From Arthrobotrys musiformis (taxonomy: Eukaryota > Ascomycota > Orbiliomycetes > Orbiliales > Orbiliaceae), in the NCBI GenBank assembly GCA_036971715.1, contig JAVHJL010000012.1:558001-622000 (forward strand): a DNA stretch of 64,000 bases. Direction: 5' to 3'. Below are positions 1-13,361 of the stretch, one piece after another. The stretch's first letter is position 1. Every line of letters starts with the position of its first letter. The notes under the pieces were generated by a model. The model was given only the letters and a program-made list of their open reading frames with translations. It was not told the DNA's origin and did not search any database. The position numbers and the translations under genes were made by a program.

Positions 1-1250
1 ACCTTCCCCTGCATATAACTTGTACACCAACTCCTTACCATCATCACTCTCCGCATCTGCGTCTTGATCATGTGCACCCGCCTCCTCCGCCTCAACCTCT
101 GCTCGATCACGAATTGTAATGTCAGGTATTAAGGGAATAAGGTTTTGTGTCATTTTCTGCATTGCAATGGCATGTTTTCGTAGATAGTGCTTCGGATCGC
201 CGTTATACTGCAGGCAGTTCTGCCATATTAGGTTCAAATCGTCGATGAATTCCTTCTTGCTCTTGTAGGCCAGCTGCTTGAGCTTCTTCATAACGGTTCC
301 AAGGTCCATAGGTTGTTTGATGACTAGCCACTTTGTTAGATTTGCCCGTAATGATAGCTATGTAGGGAACTGTAACAAAACTCACTGTTGAAGTAATCAG
401 GCGCTTCACGCTTGTTCACCCTGTTAAGAAATGCCGTGGACTGCTCTGTCTGAGCACGAAGCTCAAGCACAACCTTCTCGGCAGCTTCGTAGAGTTCCTC
501 CTGGCCAACTTTATCCTCGCTAGCCCATTTTGACCGATTCTTCTTCACTTCGGACATCAAATTCCGCAGCTCCATGTCAGATACCGCCACACGTTCTCGC
601 TTCGCATCGATCCTGGCAATCAAATGCTTGAGTGTCAAGCTCGAGGCTCCCAAGTTGGCATTGCTGAGCTTCCCAGGCGCACCCTGCGCGTTAGCTTCGG
701 CATTAACTTGTCGGTCCGACTCGTCTAGCTTTTGCTGTTCCAGCATGGCGTCCCTATCACTCTCCAATGTATAAAACATAGTGGAGAATGAAAGCTTAGC
801 AGCATCCTCCGCAGCCTTCTTGTCGGCTTCGAGCTTCTCCCTAGTAACAGTAGCACTATCCTTCCCAGAAGGTGACTTTGTACGGTCCGGGGAGGATATC
901 TGGATCGTGGGTGGGATTGGCGATCTTGATTTCTGCACGGGTGGCGGCGGTGGTGGCGGCGGCGGCACTTCATCCTCATCTTCGTCCATGTCGTAGTCAT
1001 CATCCTCCTCCGCTCTTCGCGCTCGAATAACCGGTGCAGACTTCTCCCCATCTTTCGACACTCCATTCGGCAGCAGGATATCTATCTCGTCATCATTCGG
1101 CTCTTCGATCCCCAGCAACTCGTGCACAGTAAGTTCCGTAGCGCAACACGGCCGATTACTGGGAAAGATGGCAGCAATGGCCTTCTCGAACTGCGCGTAA
1201 CGAGCGCGACATGCTGCCGTTAAGGCTTCCCGAGACCGAAACAAGGGGTA
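1..1250 (-). CDS. spt7: SAGA complex subunit Spt7, bromodomain protein (partial, C-terminus off the left edge)
   Basis: Spt7 is the structural core subunit of the SAGA histone acetyltransferase complex in the nucleus. Reading leftward, the protein shows an acidic stretch with a nine-proline run (about 990-930), then the block EKLEADKKAAEDAAKLSF, the signature LRNLMSEVKKNRSKWASED, and a bromodomain start (KREAPDYFN). The bromodomain is split by a 62-nt intron at 324-385 (donor GTGAGT, branch CTAAC, acceptor TAG); splicing joins DYFN to IIKQPMDLGTVMKKLK and then to QNCLQYNG, the usual bromodomain order. The frame stays open to base 1, so the rest of the protein lies outside the window. The 5' end is uncertain: coding-like sequence begins near 1250 and a first exon upstream (1250-1435) is likely but I could not fix its splice site. 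Confidence 0.9.
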
Positions 1251-1289
1251 ATTGTATGCAATTGCCACCACCAATATCCAAGACAAGAC

Positions 1290-3004
1290 AAGAAATTAAG
1301 GGACGAGAAACATTCGAGAAGCATTGAAAACGCCAAACCCATTGCATTCAATTGGACTGAACACGTACCCAACGAGCCTATACTCTTCCCTTTGAAGAGA
1401 ATCAAAGGATAGGAGCAAAAAAAAGGATAAGACACCCGTCAACTATAACTCTCGGTAATAGTACGGGGTATTAAGAGCGTTCCTCGTAACACTCCAAGGA
1501 TCAATTGATCGATCGATCGAGAATTGGATGAAGCTTAAAAGCGAACAGGTACGTATGTGATCGATCCTGAGCGGCAACAGGAACAGACCGAAGCAGGAAA
1601 GAAGGAATCTCCTGACGATCCAATTTAAGGGACGGGCGATGGTGAACATGCACGTGTGAGCGAGCGAGCCAATCGGAGAGGTAAACGGGTCGTAAGCGAT
1701 TCGATTCGTCAGTGTTCAAACATTGATATCGTCAAATCATTCGGTACGTTCATCAACCTGTAACTACAACGATATGCAGTAGGTTATATGGTTGGTCGGA
1801 TGGTTGGATAGAAGCGTTTAGGGGGGTTTGGGGAGGAGGAAAGGGAAGAAGAGAAGGCGATGAGATGAGATGAGGTTGAGGCCACTCAATTGAACTGGAT
1901 TGTGGTAAAGTGAAGGAAAGTGAGTTGCCGCGAAGTGATTTGTGTGTGTGTGACGGGAGGCCCAATTCGAATTAAAGGGGGAGGACCGACGGCCCACCCA
2001 AATATTTACTTATCGCGATCAGTCAATAAAAGCTTAAGGTCCCATATCCACGGATCCCGCCTCCGCATCTTATCGATGTTTATGCCTCACAAATTTGATG
2101 CTTGTCATATTGGTAGCTAGTCGATTGATAATGCGTTATGCATGGGCTCCTATCAAATCAAAAACAAGGCAGCTCGTGGTACTTGGGTACTTGGTAAACA
2201 GGTTCCTGGGTGTCTTACCCCCCGGATTCAGCTAGTGACTTCTGACAAGTTCATGCGACTGCGACACGAAGGAAGCTGCGACTGCGACTGCGACCGCTCA
2301 AACGTTGGCCCGGCTGTTTGTAAACATGCCAAGCTGCGCCCATTACATAGCAACCGAAGACGGGGAAAAACACCATCTTGCGAGCTATCGATATCTATCT
2401 CATGATCGTGATTACGATTACAATTGACCGGGGGGTCGGTATTATATATTACGTAATATCGGGGAGTGGAAAAGAGGATCGAAGGGAAGAAGTAACCGCA
2501 ATTGTGTCTCTCTCAACTCCATACTCATCATGCAAATGGTATTATAAACAGCTATTGAAAAGATCTACAGCAAGAACAAGTCGAAAATGAAGTAAACAAG
2601 AAGAGAATAAAGAGGAAAGAAAAGAAAAGAAGTTGTGAGAATAAAATACACGCCCAGGGTTCTAATACTCTTCGTGAATCTGCGCAGACAAGAAAAGTGT
2701 AGGCCGGGTAAGAAGAGAAGAGAAAAGAAAAAAGTGAATATAAAAGAAGTGAAGTATGAAAAGAACGAAAACCAAAGAATTAAAAAACCAATAAGAGAAT
2801 AAAAAAGAAGGGGGAAAGGAAATAATGAGTAATGCTTGCTTGCTGGCTTGCCGCTATAGATCATATGACTCGTAACTTCGTCATTTAAAATTATAATAAA
2901 AGGATCATCGATCCGTCCATCTTCACCTGCCTCTATTTCTTCTTCAGACGGAAGATGCGGCGGATAAATGCGGGTGGTAAAATGGAGGTAAGAGTCGGTA
3001 TTTT
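1290..3004. other. Non-coding spacer between spt7 and the nif1-like gene
   Basis: No reading frame here looks like protein. It should hold the promoter and possibly a 5' exon of spt7, and the 3' UTR of the nif1-like gene. Visible structure: a GATC tandem palindrome at 1501-1520, a purine-rich strand around 1800-1925, and a long AG-rich tract (pyrimidine-rich on the minus strand) at about 2580-2860. Confidence 0.6.
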
Positions 3005-5248
3005 CTATACAACTGACTTCTTCCTTGAAAACAGCCCCGCCTTCTCTTTGTCCTTCTCTTTCTCTTTTCCACCTTTCTTCTTGCCTTTGTCTTCTTCGTC
3101 GTCATATTTCTCCTTCCAAGTCCTAATCAATTAATTAGCATCTCCAAACTCTGAAAGCGGGTGGATATCTGTGTATAGAAGAGGAAGGTGCTTACCAGCT
3201 ATTCCCGACCATGCTAACACCATTCTCCGCCGCCATCCTGTAGTACTTCGCACTCTTCTTCAAATCTTTCTTACATCCCTGCCCATTAGCATAAGCATAA
3301 CCCGCCTCACTGAGCGCATCCACATCTCCCCAGCTAGCCGCAATTTCGAAATACCTCAAACCAACGGCTTTATCCTCATTGCACCCCCACTCGTTGGTAT
3401 AACTCATCCCCAACTCGTACGTCATCAACGCAAATTTGCTCCGCATACTCTTGCTCTCCCACCAAGTTGGCTTTGGTTTGGAGGGATCCTTCTCCGCCGA
3501 TGCCATTTCCTCTTGTGCGATCGAGGCTGCTTTACGCAGCCACGTGAAGGCCTCGGATTGATTCGCGCGCATGCCCCATCCGTGCCTCAATGCTAATGCG
3601 TACATTAGCATGCCGGTGGTGTTACCACCCATCGCCGACAGCCTGAAATGATACGTCGATTCCGCATAGCTACCCTTTTCGTGCAATGGGATGCCGATGT
3701 TGAGATGCTCTTCTGGTGTCAACCTCGGTGCTCCGGATGTTCGGGGTCGCAGGTTCGCTGAAATGTTTGATTCGGCGCTTTGCGAGGAAAGCGATCTTCC
3801 CAAAGTCTGTTGGGGCTGTTGTGGTTGGGGCTGACTTGGCGTCAATGGTGGTCGCTGGCTTTCCTGGCTGGCTCTCATGGCGGCGAACGGTGATGGCCCG
3901 ACGGTGCTAACAGGGCTCACGTTCTTCTCGTCCATGGATCGTTTCGACGCGCCGGTTCACCTGCTTGATCGAATTTGTGTTTCTCCCCATCGAAGAATAT
4001 AATACTCGATCGACCCACGGTTCTACCTCGAGGAAGCGTGTACGCGGAGTATGTATATGACTCAGTGGGCCCCGCCCGCCCGGACATCCCACTGCCAGTC
4101 GTTCGATGTCTCGGCGTAAAACTGCTAGGACCCCGCATCTCAGTGTTATCGCCGAAGTTCTCCTCTTCTGCAGCAGTATTGTTGTATCCTCGCTCTGCCT
4201 CTTCAACGAACGAACGATAGTCAAGACTGTCAGTTCGTCGGGGGTTGCGGGGTAGATCCACTGAAGGTAATCTTCCAGAGGAATTACCGTCCTCGTTATA
4301 AAAGCCAGTTTTGCTCATAGGGCGAGAAAAATTAAATGCTCGCTTTGTGCCACCAACGCTATAGATCGAGGCAGTGTCGCTCATGGCACTCGACGGCCTG
4401 GGGGTATTTGGCGCAGACTTGGCGAATGCAGGCTGTGGCGGCAAAAACAACGAGTCGTCTCCGCTCACCAGCCCCCTGATTGTTGGTTCTACAGCTGTTC
4501 GCGGCACAGGTGAAATAGGGTCTGATGCGGCAGACCGTAATAGTAAATTCGGTGTTGAAGTGGACGCAACAGGCAATGAGGGTGCCGCCAAATTAGACCC
4601 TTGCCTCGTATGATTCGGTGACTGATGATGTTGCTGCTGTCTCATCTTCCTAGGTGATTCATGGAGATGTACAGGAGACGATGAAAGTGGTGGCGGCGTG
4701 GAGACCCTTGTTTGTTGATATGGTGTAGTAGGCACGGTACCGCTATGCCTCGCAGAATTCGAATCCAGACTGCCCTTTCTTGCTTGCTCGACAGCGTCCA
4801 TCGGTTTCGGCGAGGGCGATGCCCCCGAAAAACTTCGTTGTGGGACTCCACCATGTTGTGAAACACTGATCCTCGCACCAGCGCTCAATGGTGGGTTGGG
4901 TTCCAGTTCCTCTCTTACAGGGGACGGCTCCATCCTCCTTCCGGTCGACACCGGCTGTCTTCTCTCCAAGTCCCTTCTTCTCGCACTATCCCTTCGTCTC
5001 CTTCTCTCCTCTTCTTCGTCGCTCGAATCATCATCACTCGTAAACGGCATCCTCGGCGACCTTGGCGAAGAAGCAGTCGACTTCCTTGGGTCATTTAATT
5101 CTGAAATGTAGTTAATATCGGGTCCTCATTTCAAGGAGTTTATGCTCGTGTCGATTTCAATACATCATATATGCTCGGACACACGGGTTCCAATATGAAA
5201 TCCATTGAAAAGCACTGCTGACGGTGTGAACTCTTTCGAGTTCTCCAT
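3005..5248 (-). CDS. Nif1-like Sel1-repeat protein (cell-cycle inhibitor / chitin-synthase-activator family), with a frame break
   Basis: The C-terminal half carries Sel1/TPR-like repeats (MYALALRHGWGM, ELGMSYTNEWGCNEDKAVG, AGYAYANGQGCKKDLKKSA), as in fungal Nif1/Chs4-type adaptors; S. pombe Nif1 inhibits the Nim1 mitotic kinase. The N-terminal half is serine/proline rich and starts with an acidic-basic block (TSDDDSSDEEEE). Likely exons: 5185-5248 (ATG at 5248), intron 5101-5184, a long exon from 5100, intron 3123-3195, and the last exon 3005-3122, which ends in a lysine-rich tail. At 3917-3960 the frame changes between IIFFDGEKHKFDQ and NVSPVSTVGPSPF, both typical of the family. No GT-AG intron of suitable length and phase joins them; a GC-AG intron of 38-41 nt would, but it is very short. 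Exon 1 is inferred from splice signals only. Confidence 0.75.
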
Positions 5249-6164
5249 GTCTTTTTGGCTTTATTGGGAATTCCGTTTCAGGGTTATGGGGACAGGGTTA
5301 TGGAGACCATGAGCTCCGAATATTCATGTTATGTATGTTCAACGATCATGTGGCTTGTCGCTGAAGGAATTTAGGACCAACCAACTTATAAATGACTGTA
5401 TCCTTCTATATATTTGTATAGTGGATTTTCCCCACTAGCTATCCATTGCTTCATGAATTGTTTCTCGGTATGCTGACTCAGGGCTATCTCATTGTTGAAC
5501 TTCGTGATCGTGTTTCGACCCCAGCTGAGAATCAAAGAATAATTGTTTATTCATAAATCCAAGGTCAGTACTATCGACAGCAATCGCATTGCATTGCGTT
5601 TCTAGGGACATCCGGCCGTATCTTCATTGGTCGGAATTAATGGCATTTCGCCTTCCGACAATCTTATCTTTGCAAAGAGGATACAAATGAGATTTATATT
5701 GAAGTCACCGTTTCTCGTGCCATGTTCCATTTGTGCGGTCTCATCGAATATTGTCGTCAATTCTCGCTTGGTCATCGCATTTGCAGCAATCGCATTCCAA
5801 TATTGGCAGCCATCGCACTGGTAGCCATCGAGTCCCCGCTTGAATTCGCACATCGACCGTGCTTTGCTGAACTGTACAATTGTAATAGCTAAAAGTCCAT
5901 GATATTGACCCCAATATCGTTCCTTCTACACCTGGAAATCATCGTACTGGATCCCATATTCCAGCGTTGAAACTCCATAGACTGAGGTGAAACCGGAGGA
6001 CACTACATAATTCGTCACTTAGGTCTAGACTATATTAATAACTGCGCTGACACCATTTTTTTGATGGCGCCCCGATGATTCCTCGCAGTGCAGGTGTTCC
6101 AACCTCCCCGGCTCCTATAGTGGACATTTATTTCCTTTTCTGGTTGCAGCTGCACTGTCTAATG
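5249..6164. other. Gene-free spacer upstream of the nif1-like gene
   Basis: Promoter side of the nif1-like gene. I see no coding frame, only short ORFs without family features. The stretch 5580-5830 repeats short ATCGCA/GCATT words but is not a clear tandem repeat. Confidence 0.5.
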
Positions 6165-9100
6165 TCTTTATTTATATATATATTTCACGGTAGGTAGTAT
6201 GCATGCGGGGGAACAAGGATGTTATTTCTCATGTGCACTCCGAAGTACCTAGCCGTATTTGCAGGAGGCGAAGCTAATTAATATATGCATAGGCTGTCGA
6301 CATTTCCAGTAATAGTTGGGCCACGGCCCGCTTTACTATCTTAAATGTATAGAAGACCGCTTCATAAGTCCAGTAATTTCCTCCGGACATCATTGCAAGG
6401 TATCCAGATATGTATACAAAATCCCTATTCCCTAGACATGCAGTGAGTTATTCGTACCTCAATAGGTACGTTCTATCGCACATATAATGGGATCCCGGGA
6501 CTCTCCACAAAATTATAATTCAAGTCTCGCCTTCGACTAGGCAAAATATACATCTATATTGAATAGTAGAAAGTCCACTCCATACGCTTCTCGGGTTCGA
6601 ATATAAACATCTAACCCTCCGAAACGATGAGTACTACTCCGTGGAGGTATCCTTATATATAAATATGACCATAGGCGTTTCTCGTTGATCGTGACTTCCT
6701 AAAAGGCGGGTATAAATATAGATGCCATACTCCGTCTAGCCCCCCCGAGCCCAACAGCTTTGCGGTTTGTCCATATTACAGTATCTGCTTTCTCTTTTAA
6801 AATTTTGATGATGTCTAGAAGTTTTCATCAACCTGGGAGTCGTGTATATAATGGGAATATACCACGCCTTCCACCCATATCTGACAGCACAAAGGGTATT
6901 CGACGGCCGGTATCATACCAATGTGCACATTTACTATTCGTTCGAGTAGCTCCGCATCGGAGTTCGAGCTGGATGTATGCATGCTCCCTACTATCCCCAC
7001 CCACGGGAGTATCCCTATATAAAATTTAAACGTGAGCATACCCTTATCGTGTCAGAAGAGTGGTTCTGCCATGAATTGGGTGGATACGTCAGGACCTGCG
7101 CTCCCTCTAGACATTAATCCAACGGTTTTTGCGAAAACCAATCCCGTGGACACATATGCCGATTCTTGTCCCTGGAAACTTTAGAATATGCTTCATGAAG
7201 TCCGAGTCGGTGCCGTTGGATCGAAGTTATATAAATAATCCAAAATATGAGCCCGCTCTAAAGTATTTTGAAGGCCGTCGATACGGTAACTAGTCATAAG
7301 GAGCAGAGAACGGTTTTTGTCCCTGAAGCCATGAGGGGCGCCGTATCCCCAACTTGCAAGGGAACCGCCAAAGCTTTTGTTATATATACCAACGGGGATA
7401 CCTCGATGAGAACGAAGATCGCAGCTAATCCCATGTAATCATCCCCATATGATCATGGTCACCACGGTACCAGTTCTCCTCGCGACCATCGTCATCGTCG
7501 AAGTCTTCATCTCATCGGTGGCGCGATCCATTCCAGTCTAACACTGGAGGAAAGCATGTCCCACGCCGCTAGACTTCCAGCACAGAGAAGTTATAAAGAT
7601 TCGTCACCCGCTCAACATGACATCTTGGTAGCTTCCCATCATATAAATGCCATACAAGTGATCATCGAGAATTCTTCGTCTAGCTCCCTATACCATATTG
7701 CCATCTTTTTCTATTTGTCATATTACGGGTCTATATATAACCGAACCGAGTGGCCATGGGCTGGGTACCGGGGCTGCTTTCACCCCCTTCATAAGGCCGT
7801 CGTATCTGAGGAAACATAGGCGACGTCCTCGACATCGCGGTGGACGAGTATAGAAGCTGCACAAACCCCAAGTAAATCATGAATCTTTGGCGCAGTAACG
7901 TTGAAACCCACGCATGAAGTTCGTGAGAGTCCTCTAACACAGACAACCATGACCCTGTGCGCTCAGGCTACAAGATATACATAGGAAGAATAATCAAATT
8001 CTCATAGGCCTGATATATCACTGGAAAGTTATACCGGCAACATATCTGGGGATCTTTATATCCTTCCTTCATGTACTCCGCCGGGCTGATGGATGTTTTT
8101 CCATATGAATATATTCGTATGTTAATATTGCCCCATCACCAGAGTCAAATCAGGCATCCACAATTGTATAATGGATAGTTTATCGCACTTCCGTCTCGTA
8201 ATATATATATATATATATATATTCCTTAAGTCTTTATGGCTAGAACCCGGATCAATCTTAACGGTCAGTCGCGGCGTAGGAATTTCTAATCACCGTGCTC
8301 ATATCGGAAACCGTTATACCACGTCTGTTCTGGTGCAATTTCTCAAAGATTTTTAATATATCTCGCCTGCATACGACGAAAGATGTTGATGCTGTTCACC
8401 CCCCCTTGGCCTTGACTTCGCATCCTCGGATTTCCTTCGATATAAAATCCCACCCGTCTGATCTTAAGCTGCAGGTAAGGACCATTTCTCTTGACGCCGC
8501 GGCCCTAAATCGGGAACTTTAGGTCCTCCCGCGGTAACCTCGCAAAATCATCAATGCAGTGTGTCAAGCGAAGCAACGACTGTAAATAGCACTCGAAAAT
8601 CTGAAAGCTGTCCAGCCTCGTCAGTCTATATTTGTAGTCATGTCGCATCCCCAAAGGACGATCCATCCCCGCGCGCCTGTGTTTTATGTTATCCCCAGTT
8701 TAATCCAATATCGGGCGCAAAATATGGAACATGTGACCTTGTCATGCATCTTGATTTTGCGCCGCGCCCGGGAGCGGGCGTCTTTATATATACCACCGTC
8801 GACGTGTATTGACTTCGGGCTGGTAATTATATTCAATACCATACTACTTTCATATTTCGAATCCAGCCGACCGTGTAGACTGATGAATATACCGATGGAT
8901 CCATGAAACTCGATAGAATCTGACCAGAGGCTTAGTATTATCGCCGTCTTCATCGCACCGGCTTCTCCCTGTGCACACCTATATAGGATGGTAAGAATCC
9001 GACAAATTTATAAAGCACACGACGCATCCTCCATGTTTTCGGGAAGAAGCGGGAGTGAATATATATATAATCTCGCAAGTACCATATGTGAGAAGAAAAC

Positions 9101-11660
9101 CTCGGTTCGAGGGAGGACATATCTCCGCTTCAAAAAGATATAAAATCATGGACTCCAACCACATGTGTATGGAATCTGAAAACTAATCACCTGGAGATTT
9201 ATATTTATATATATTAGATATATTGTCAGTCCAACCTCCATAGAAGGAAGACCTGAACCAGATTCGAGCTCGAGCAGCCACATCCGCTACGGTCGATCCA
9301 ACTCCGAAGACCCCATCATGAAAGCCCAAGAGACCGCTTTGGTTCCGCATACAACTCTTAGGTTCCACAGAAAACATAAAACGGAATCCATATTGTCTGA
9401 AACCGTGCCCTGGGCGGTGATGGGTTGTCCTTCATATTCTCCTCCTTATACCTGTTGTTACCCCAATACCCCATGGACTCGCGAATTGGAATCATGATCC
9501 CCTTCATGACTCGTGGGACGTTTTCCAAAAAGACAACGACATCATTCTGGATTCCAATCCCATCGAGCAAGCCAACCTCCACATATGGCCGGGGAATTGT
9601 CCGTTTGTCGCCGCGGGCTCTCAGGTCTATATATATCATAAAATGATCGCGCTTCTCCGGTGCCATCATGCGGTGTAACATTTGTCGTCCTCGTATTCGA
9701 AAATTATCGTGGGTTATATATCCAACCACCCCAATCCATTTTATTGGGATTCTTAAGCATTGGTATTCCTATCATGACACCATCCCTAGTCCTCACGAAC
9801 AGGATCCCATGACCTTTATATTCTGACATTGCCGTAAACATACCCCCCAGACCATATCATGGAAGGGTACGCATCATCCTCGTCAAAAGCAGCATCACAG
9901 CATGCCATCGTGATTCTAGTCGAACGGGACAAAAAGTCATTATCTTGGTCCGGAAGGTCTGCTTTCAAGCCACCTTCCGATCCTGAGATCATATAACTCA
10001 GCGAATTCCAAGAACCATCACTTCAGACTAGCAATTAGGAACGAAACATAAACTCCGATTCCGAGGAACCTTTCGATCGACTCCGGTGTCATTTGCATTT
10101 GAAGTCTCTTTGCTGCCGCGGTCGGAGGAACATCACAAGCTATCCTTAGCCGTAATAGTAGATATATGTGGTTGGTCACGGAGTTAAGTAGACATATGGT
10201 TGACGGTGTGTTATCGGTATATCTCCCTTCTATATCTTTATGATTTCTGCATCAATAAATTTCGCGAGGAGATCCGTCGAAAGTTAAATTATGTTCCATC
10301 GGAGACGTTCTCCAGAAGCCCCGTTCATTCCGTGTGATCTGTCTTCGAACTCGCCAGGGCCGTATTAAGGGGCCTCTTTATAAGTCCTCAGCCCGTCGGG
10401 GTGCTCGCCTTCGGCTGTCAGCTCCCGTGGGTAAAGACAGATTTGCACATGTGCTGGTTGTCCCTGTACCTTGCATTTAAATGCATTTCGACAATGGTCG
10501 TCGATTGTATCATAGTCCCCGACCATTAAGCTCATCGATGTTAAAGGTTCGTGAACTCAGCATGCGAGGTGCTTGAACGGCTCATCCAGTTTGGTAGTTG
10601 CTACTGCAATTAAATATATCTCCAATCGTCCATATTTCTGGTGCTATTTCACCGTGAATACGCCCACGCCTCATGGCTAAACCCCGTATATGAAAAGTAT
10701 AATATAAACGTCTTCACCCACCGGCTCGCCCTCCGCGGGGATATTAGACCGACTGTTCTCGAACATAAGGGCCAGCGCTCTCATGTGAAGCCTATACAGG
10801 AGAACATCTTATTTCTCGTTGAGGAGATCTACCCTCAAAGTTAGCTTCCAAACCATACTAAGTGAGTGAAACTACATACCCAAACCCCCCTATCACCTCC
10901 ATAGCAGTGGTACCGCCCATCGGTCCCAACCCCGCGTGCGATATCCACACCATATTAAATCACCAAGGTGTGTAGGTCTGATCATCCTACTAATATTTGG
11001 GTCAATTGCAGTGAACACTCTTACATCCTCTCTGAGTATTCAAGGTAGTACAAGCCCAGCACGAGCACCTCTCCTCTCAGACGTAGAGATCAGACCCCAT
11101 GTTGACACCGTATCCGCATGGAACCCCAGAATTACCGCACTCAAGGGTCGGCACTTCCTGATGGAATTTCCAAAATATATATAAATTCTACAGGTTAATC
11201 TACCGAATGAGTAACTACACCACACAATAAAATACCACAAGGTCACGGAGAACATACCATAACCACAAGGCGCAACTTTGAAGTCAGTCCATCCCAAGAA
11301 TGTATTCCAGTCTGAACCCCCTATATTCTACCGATTCTAGGTAATGCCGCATTATATATAGCATATGCCCGCGAGGCCGGCGTAGGCCTTATACCCACGT
11401 GCATGTATAGACCTTCTCAAGGAAGGTAGGATGATAGGTAGGCATGGTTGGTCCAGATAGCGTCTGTAGATGAGACAGAGGTTCCAGTGAAGGTAAAGTA
11501 AGTATTATATATGGAAAGTTGCATAAAGCCCCATAGTCGGAACCATGCAGTATATGTGGAGTCATAATAAAGTAAGTTGAGGCAGTGAAGTGTAAAGGGA
11601 AAGAAAAAAAGGTCACAGTCATGGGGGAAGAGGGGTCTTTATATACCCCAGAGGGCCCCC
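6165..11660. other. Long gene-free tract rich in TATATA / CArG-like motifs
   Basis: Over 5 kb of sequence with ordinary base composition and plenty of CpG, yet no ORF above 123 codons and none with recognisable protein features. TATATA-like words recur at short intervals, for example near 6173, 6654, 6710, 6847, 7013, 7227, 7381, 7730, 8200, 8785, 8970, 9060, 9205, 9630, 9714, 11168, 11354, 11505 and 11640. Several share a context of G-rich sequence plus TCT before the TATATA and CC after it (7727, 8779, 11633), and 8969-8978 is a perfect CC(A/T)6GG box. It may be a regulatory region, a non-coding RNA locus, or an ancient decayed array; the sequence alone does not decide. Confidence 0.45.
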
Positions 11661-12118
11661 CAGAACCCCACAGAACCTCCCCTCACAGAAACACCAGGAA
11701 GCTAAGAAAGAAGTGAATAGAAACAATCATAAACTTCCAGAACCACCCCACTGTCAACTTGGAACGTTCCATCTATTGTGCCTTGATTCTACACATCTCT
11801 AGATCTATGACGTCATATCTCATCACATCCAATACCTATCAATATCAAATATTGAGGGCAAAAAAAAAAGGTGGGAATCGCATTGACAAAGAGAAAAAAG
11901 TAGCACGGCGCCAAAAGGGAGCACCCCGCCATACCCATATATCTATCTACACTATGAAATGAACCAAACAACAAAGAAAAGCAGGTGATCAAAATCGGAG
12001 CTGTACTCTCTCTAGACATCCGGTTTTAATCTGCCAGCATTCCTTTCACCAGCTCGCCACTCCTATTAAATCTACCGAGCACCCCGAGATCAGGAAACAG
12101 ACTCAAGTCCAGCCCCTC

Positions 12119-13361
12119 CTAAGCCAGCTCGTCCATCTTGCGCAGGACCTCGTTCGTGAACTCGCTGGTGCTGTTGGTGCCGTGCATGTCGTGCGCCTTG
12201 ACCTTACTATTATTTTGCGTGTCTCATTAGCATTTTGTTCTCAAGTAAAGTAATTTGTGGAGGAGTTCTTACCCCTCGGCAATGACGTTGTAGACGGCCT
12301 GCGAGATTCTTCCGGCGTGCTGGTCGAGACCCAAGTGCCTCAGCATCATGGCGCCGCTCAACAACATGGCGGTAGGGTTGGCACGGCCCTGACCCTTGAT
12401 GTCCAAACCGACGTGTCTGCAACCGGGCTCGAAGACGGCGTGCTCCCGTCCCATGTTGCAACCGGGGACGACACCGGGACCACCGACGAGACCGGCACCG
12501 ATGTTGGAGAGGATGCCACCGTACAAGTTGGGCATGACGAGGACGTCGAACTGCTGGGGTTTGGAGACAGCCTGCATGGAGGCGTTGTCAACGATCAAAT
12601 CGTTGGTGATGAGGGATGGGTACTCCTCGGCGACACGTTGGAAGATGGAACGGAAGAGACCGTCACCGAGCTTCATGATGTTGGCCTTGTGGATGACGGT
12701 GACCTTCTTGCGGCCGTTGGCCTTGGCGAAGTTGAAGGCGAAGCGGGCGATACGTTCGGACTTGGCGCGGGTGATGATCTTGAGGGATTCGACGACGCCG
12801 GGGACGGACTGGTGCTCGAGGCCGGAGTATTCGCCCTCGGTGTTCTCACGGATGAGGCAGAAGTCGACGTTCTGGTGGCGGGTCTGGAGGCCGGGGATGT
12901 TCTTGATGAGGACGACGGAGGCGTAGATGTCGAGTTCCTGGCGGAGGGCGACGTTGAAGGAGGCGTGGCCGGTGCGGTCGACGGGTGTGTAGACAATGCC
13001 TGGCGTCATTAATACCCTCTATCTCGAATGATTTAGGGTAGAAGATTAGAAATACCTTTTAGGCCAACCTTGTTGCGCTTGAGGGAGGCGATGCACTCCT
13101 TGAAGAGGACGTCGGCATTCTTCTTGCCCTCCTCGAGGCCGGAGACATCGATCTGCTCGAACTCGACGGGGACGTTGTCGGCCTTGAAGACGGTGCGCAC
13201 AGCGTCGGCGGTCTCGATACCGATGCCGTCACCTATTTATATCGTTAACCAAACAGTCCGAGTGGACCAGGGAATGCTTTTATCTTTCCACGGACTGTGA
13301 GGCTGGAAACGGTACCGCGGACGGGAGTTCCTGGGATGGAGAAATTTATTCCTTCGCGCAT
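12119..13361 (-). CDS. idh1: NAD-dependent isocitrate dehydrogenase subunit 1, lacking the usual 5' exon
   Basis: Encodes the TCA-cycle enzyme that converts isocitrate to 2-oxoglutarate in the mitochondrial matrix. Exons: 13056-13232, 12273-12999 and 12119-12206, with introns 13000-13055 and 12207-12272. Family motifs are GDGIG, IRENTEGEYSGLEHQ, VTVIHKANIMKLGDGLF and a C-terminal block from HDMHGTNSTSEF to the stop. Codon use is strongly biased, as in highly expressed genes. The first recognised exon starts in phase 1 inside GDGIG; the mitochondrial presequence and the strand ending in TLIPG are not found in the 245 bases before the next gene. A short alternative exon (13316-13361, start at 13361) would splice in frame to give about 345 aa, against about 385 normally, and would lack a targeting peptide. 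The body of the call is firm; the 5' end is not. Confidence 0.85.

Noticed and set aside
9358..9729. 123-codon minus-strand frame in the gene-free tract
   Set aside because: No domain, no splice partner, no start context, and similar random frames occur nearby on both strands.
12257..13012. 251-codon plus-strand frame rich in Gly, Asp, Glu and Val
   Set aside because: It is the antisense of the isocitrate dehydrogenase exon; the strong codon bias of the real gene keeps the other strand open.
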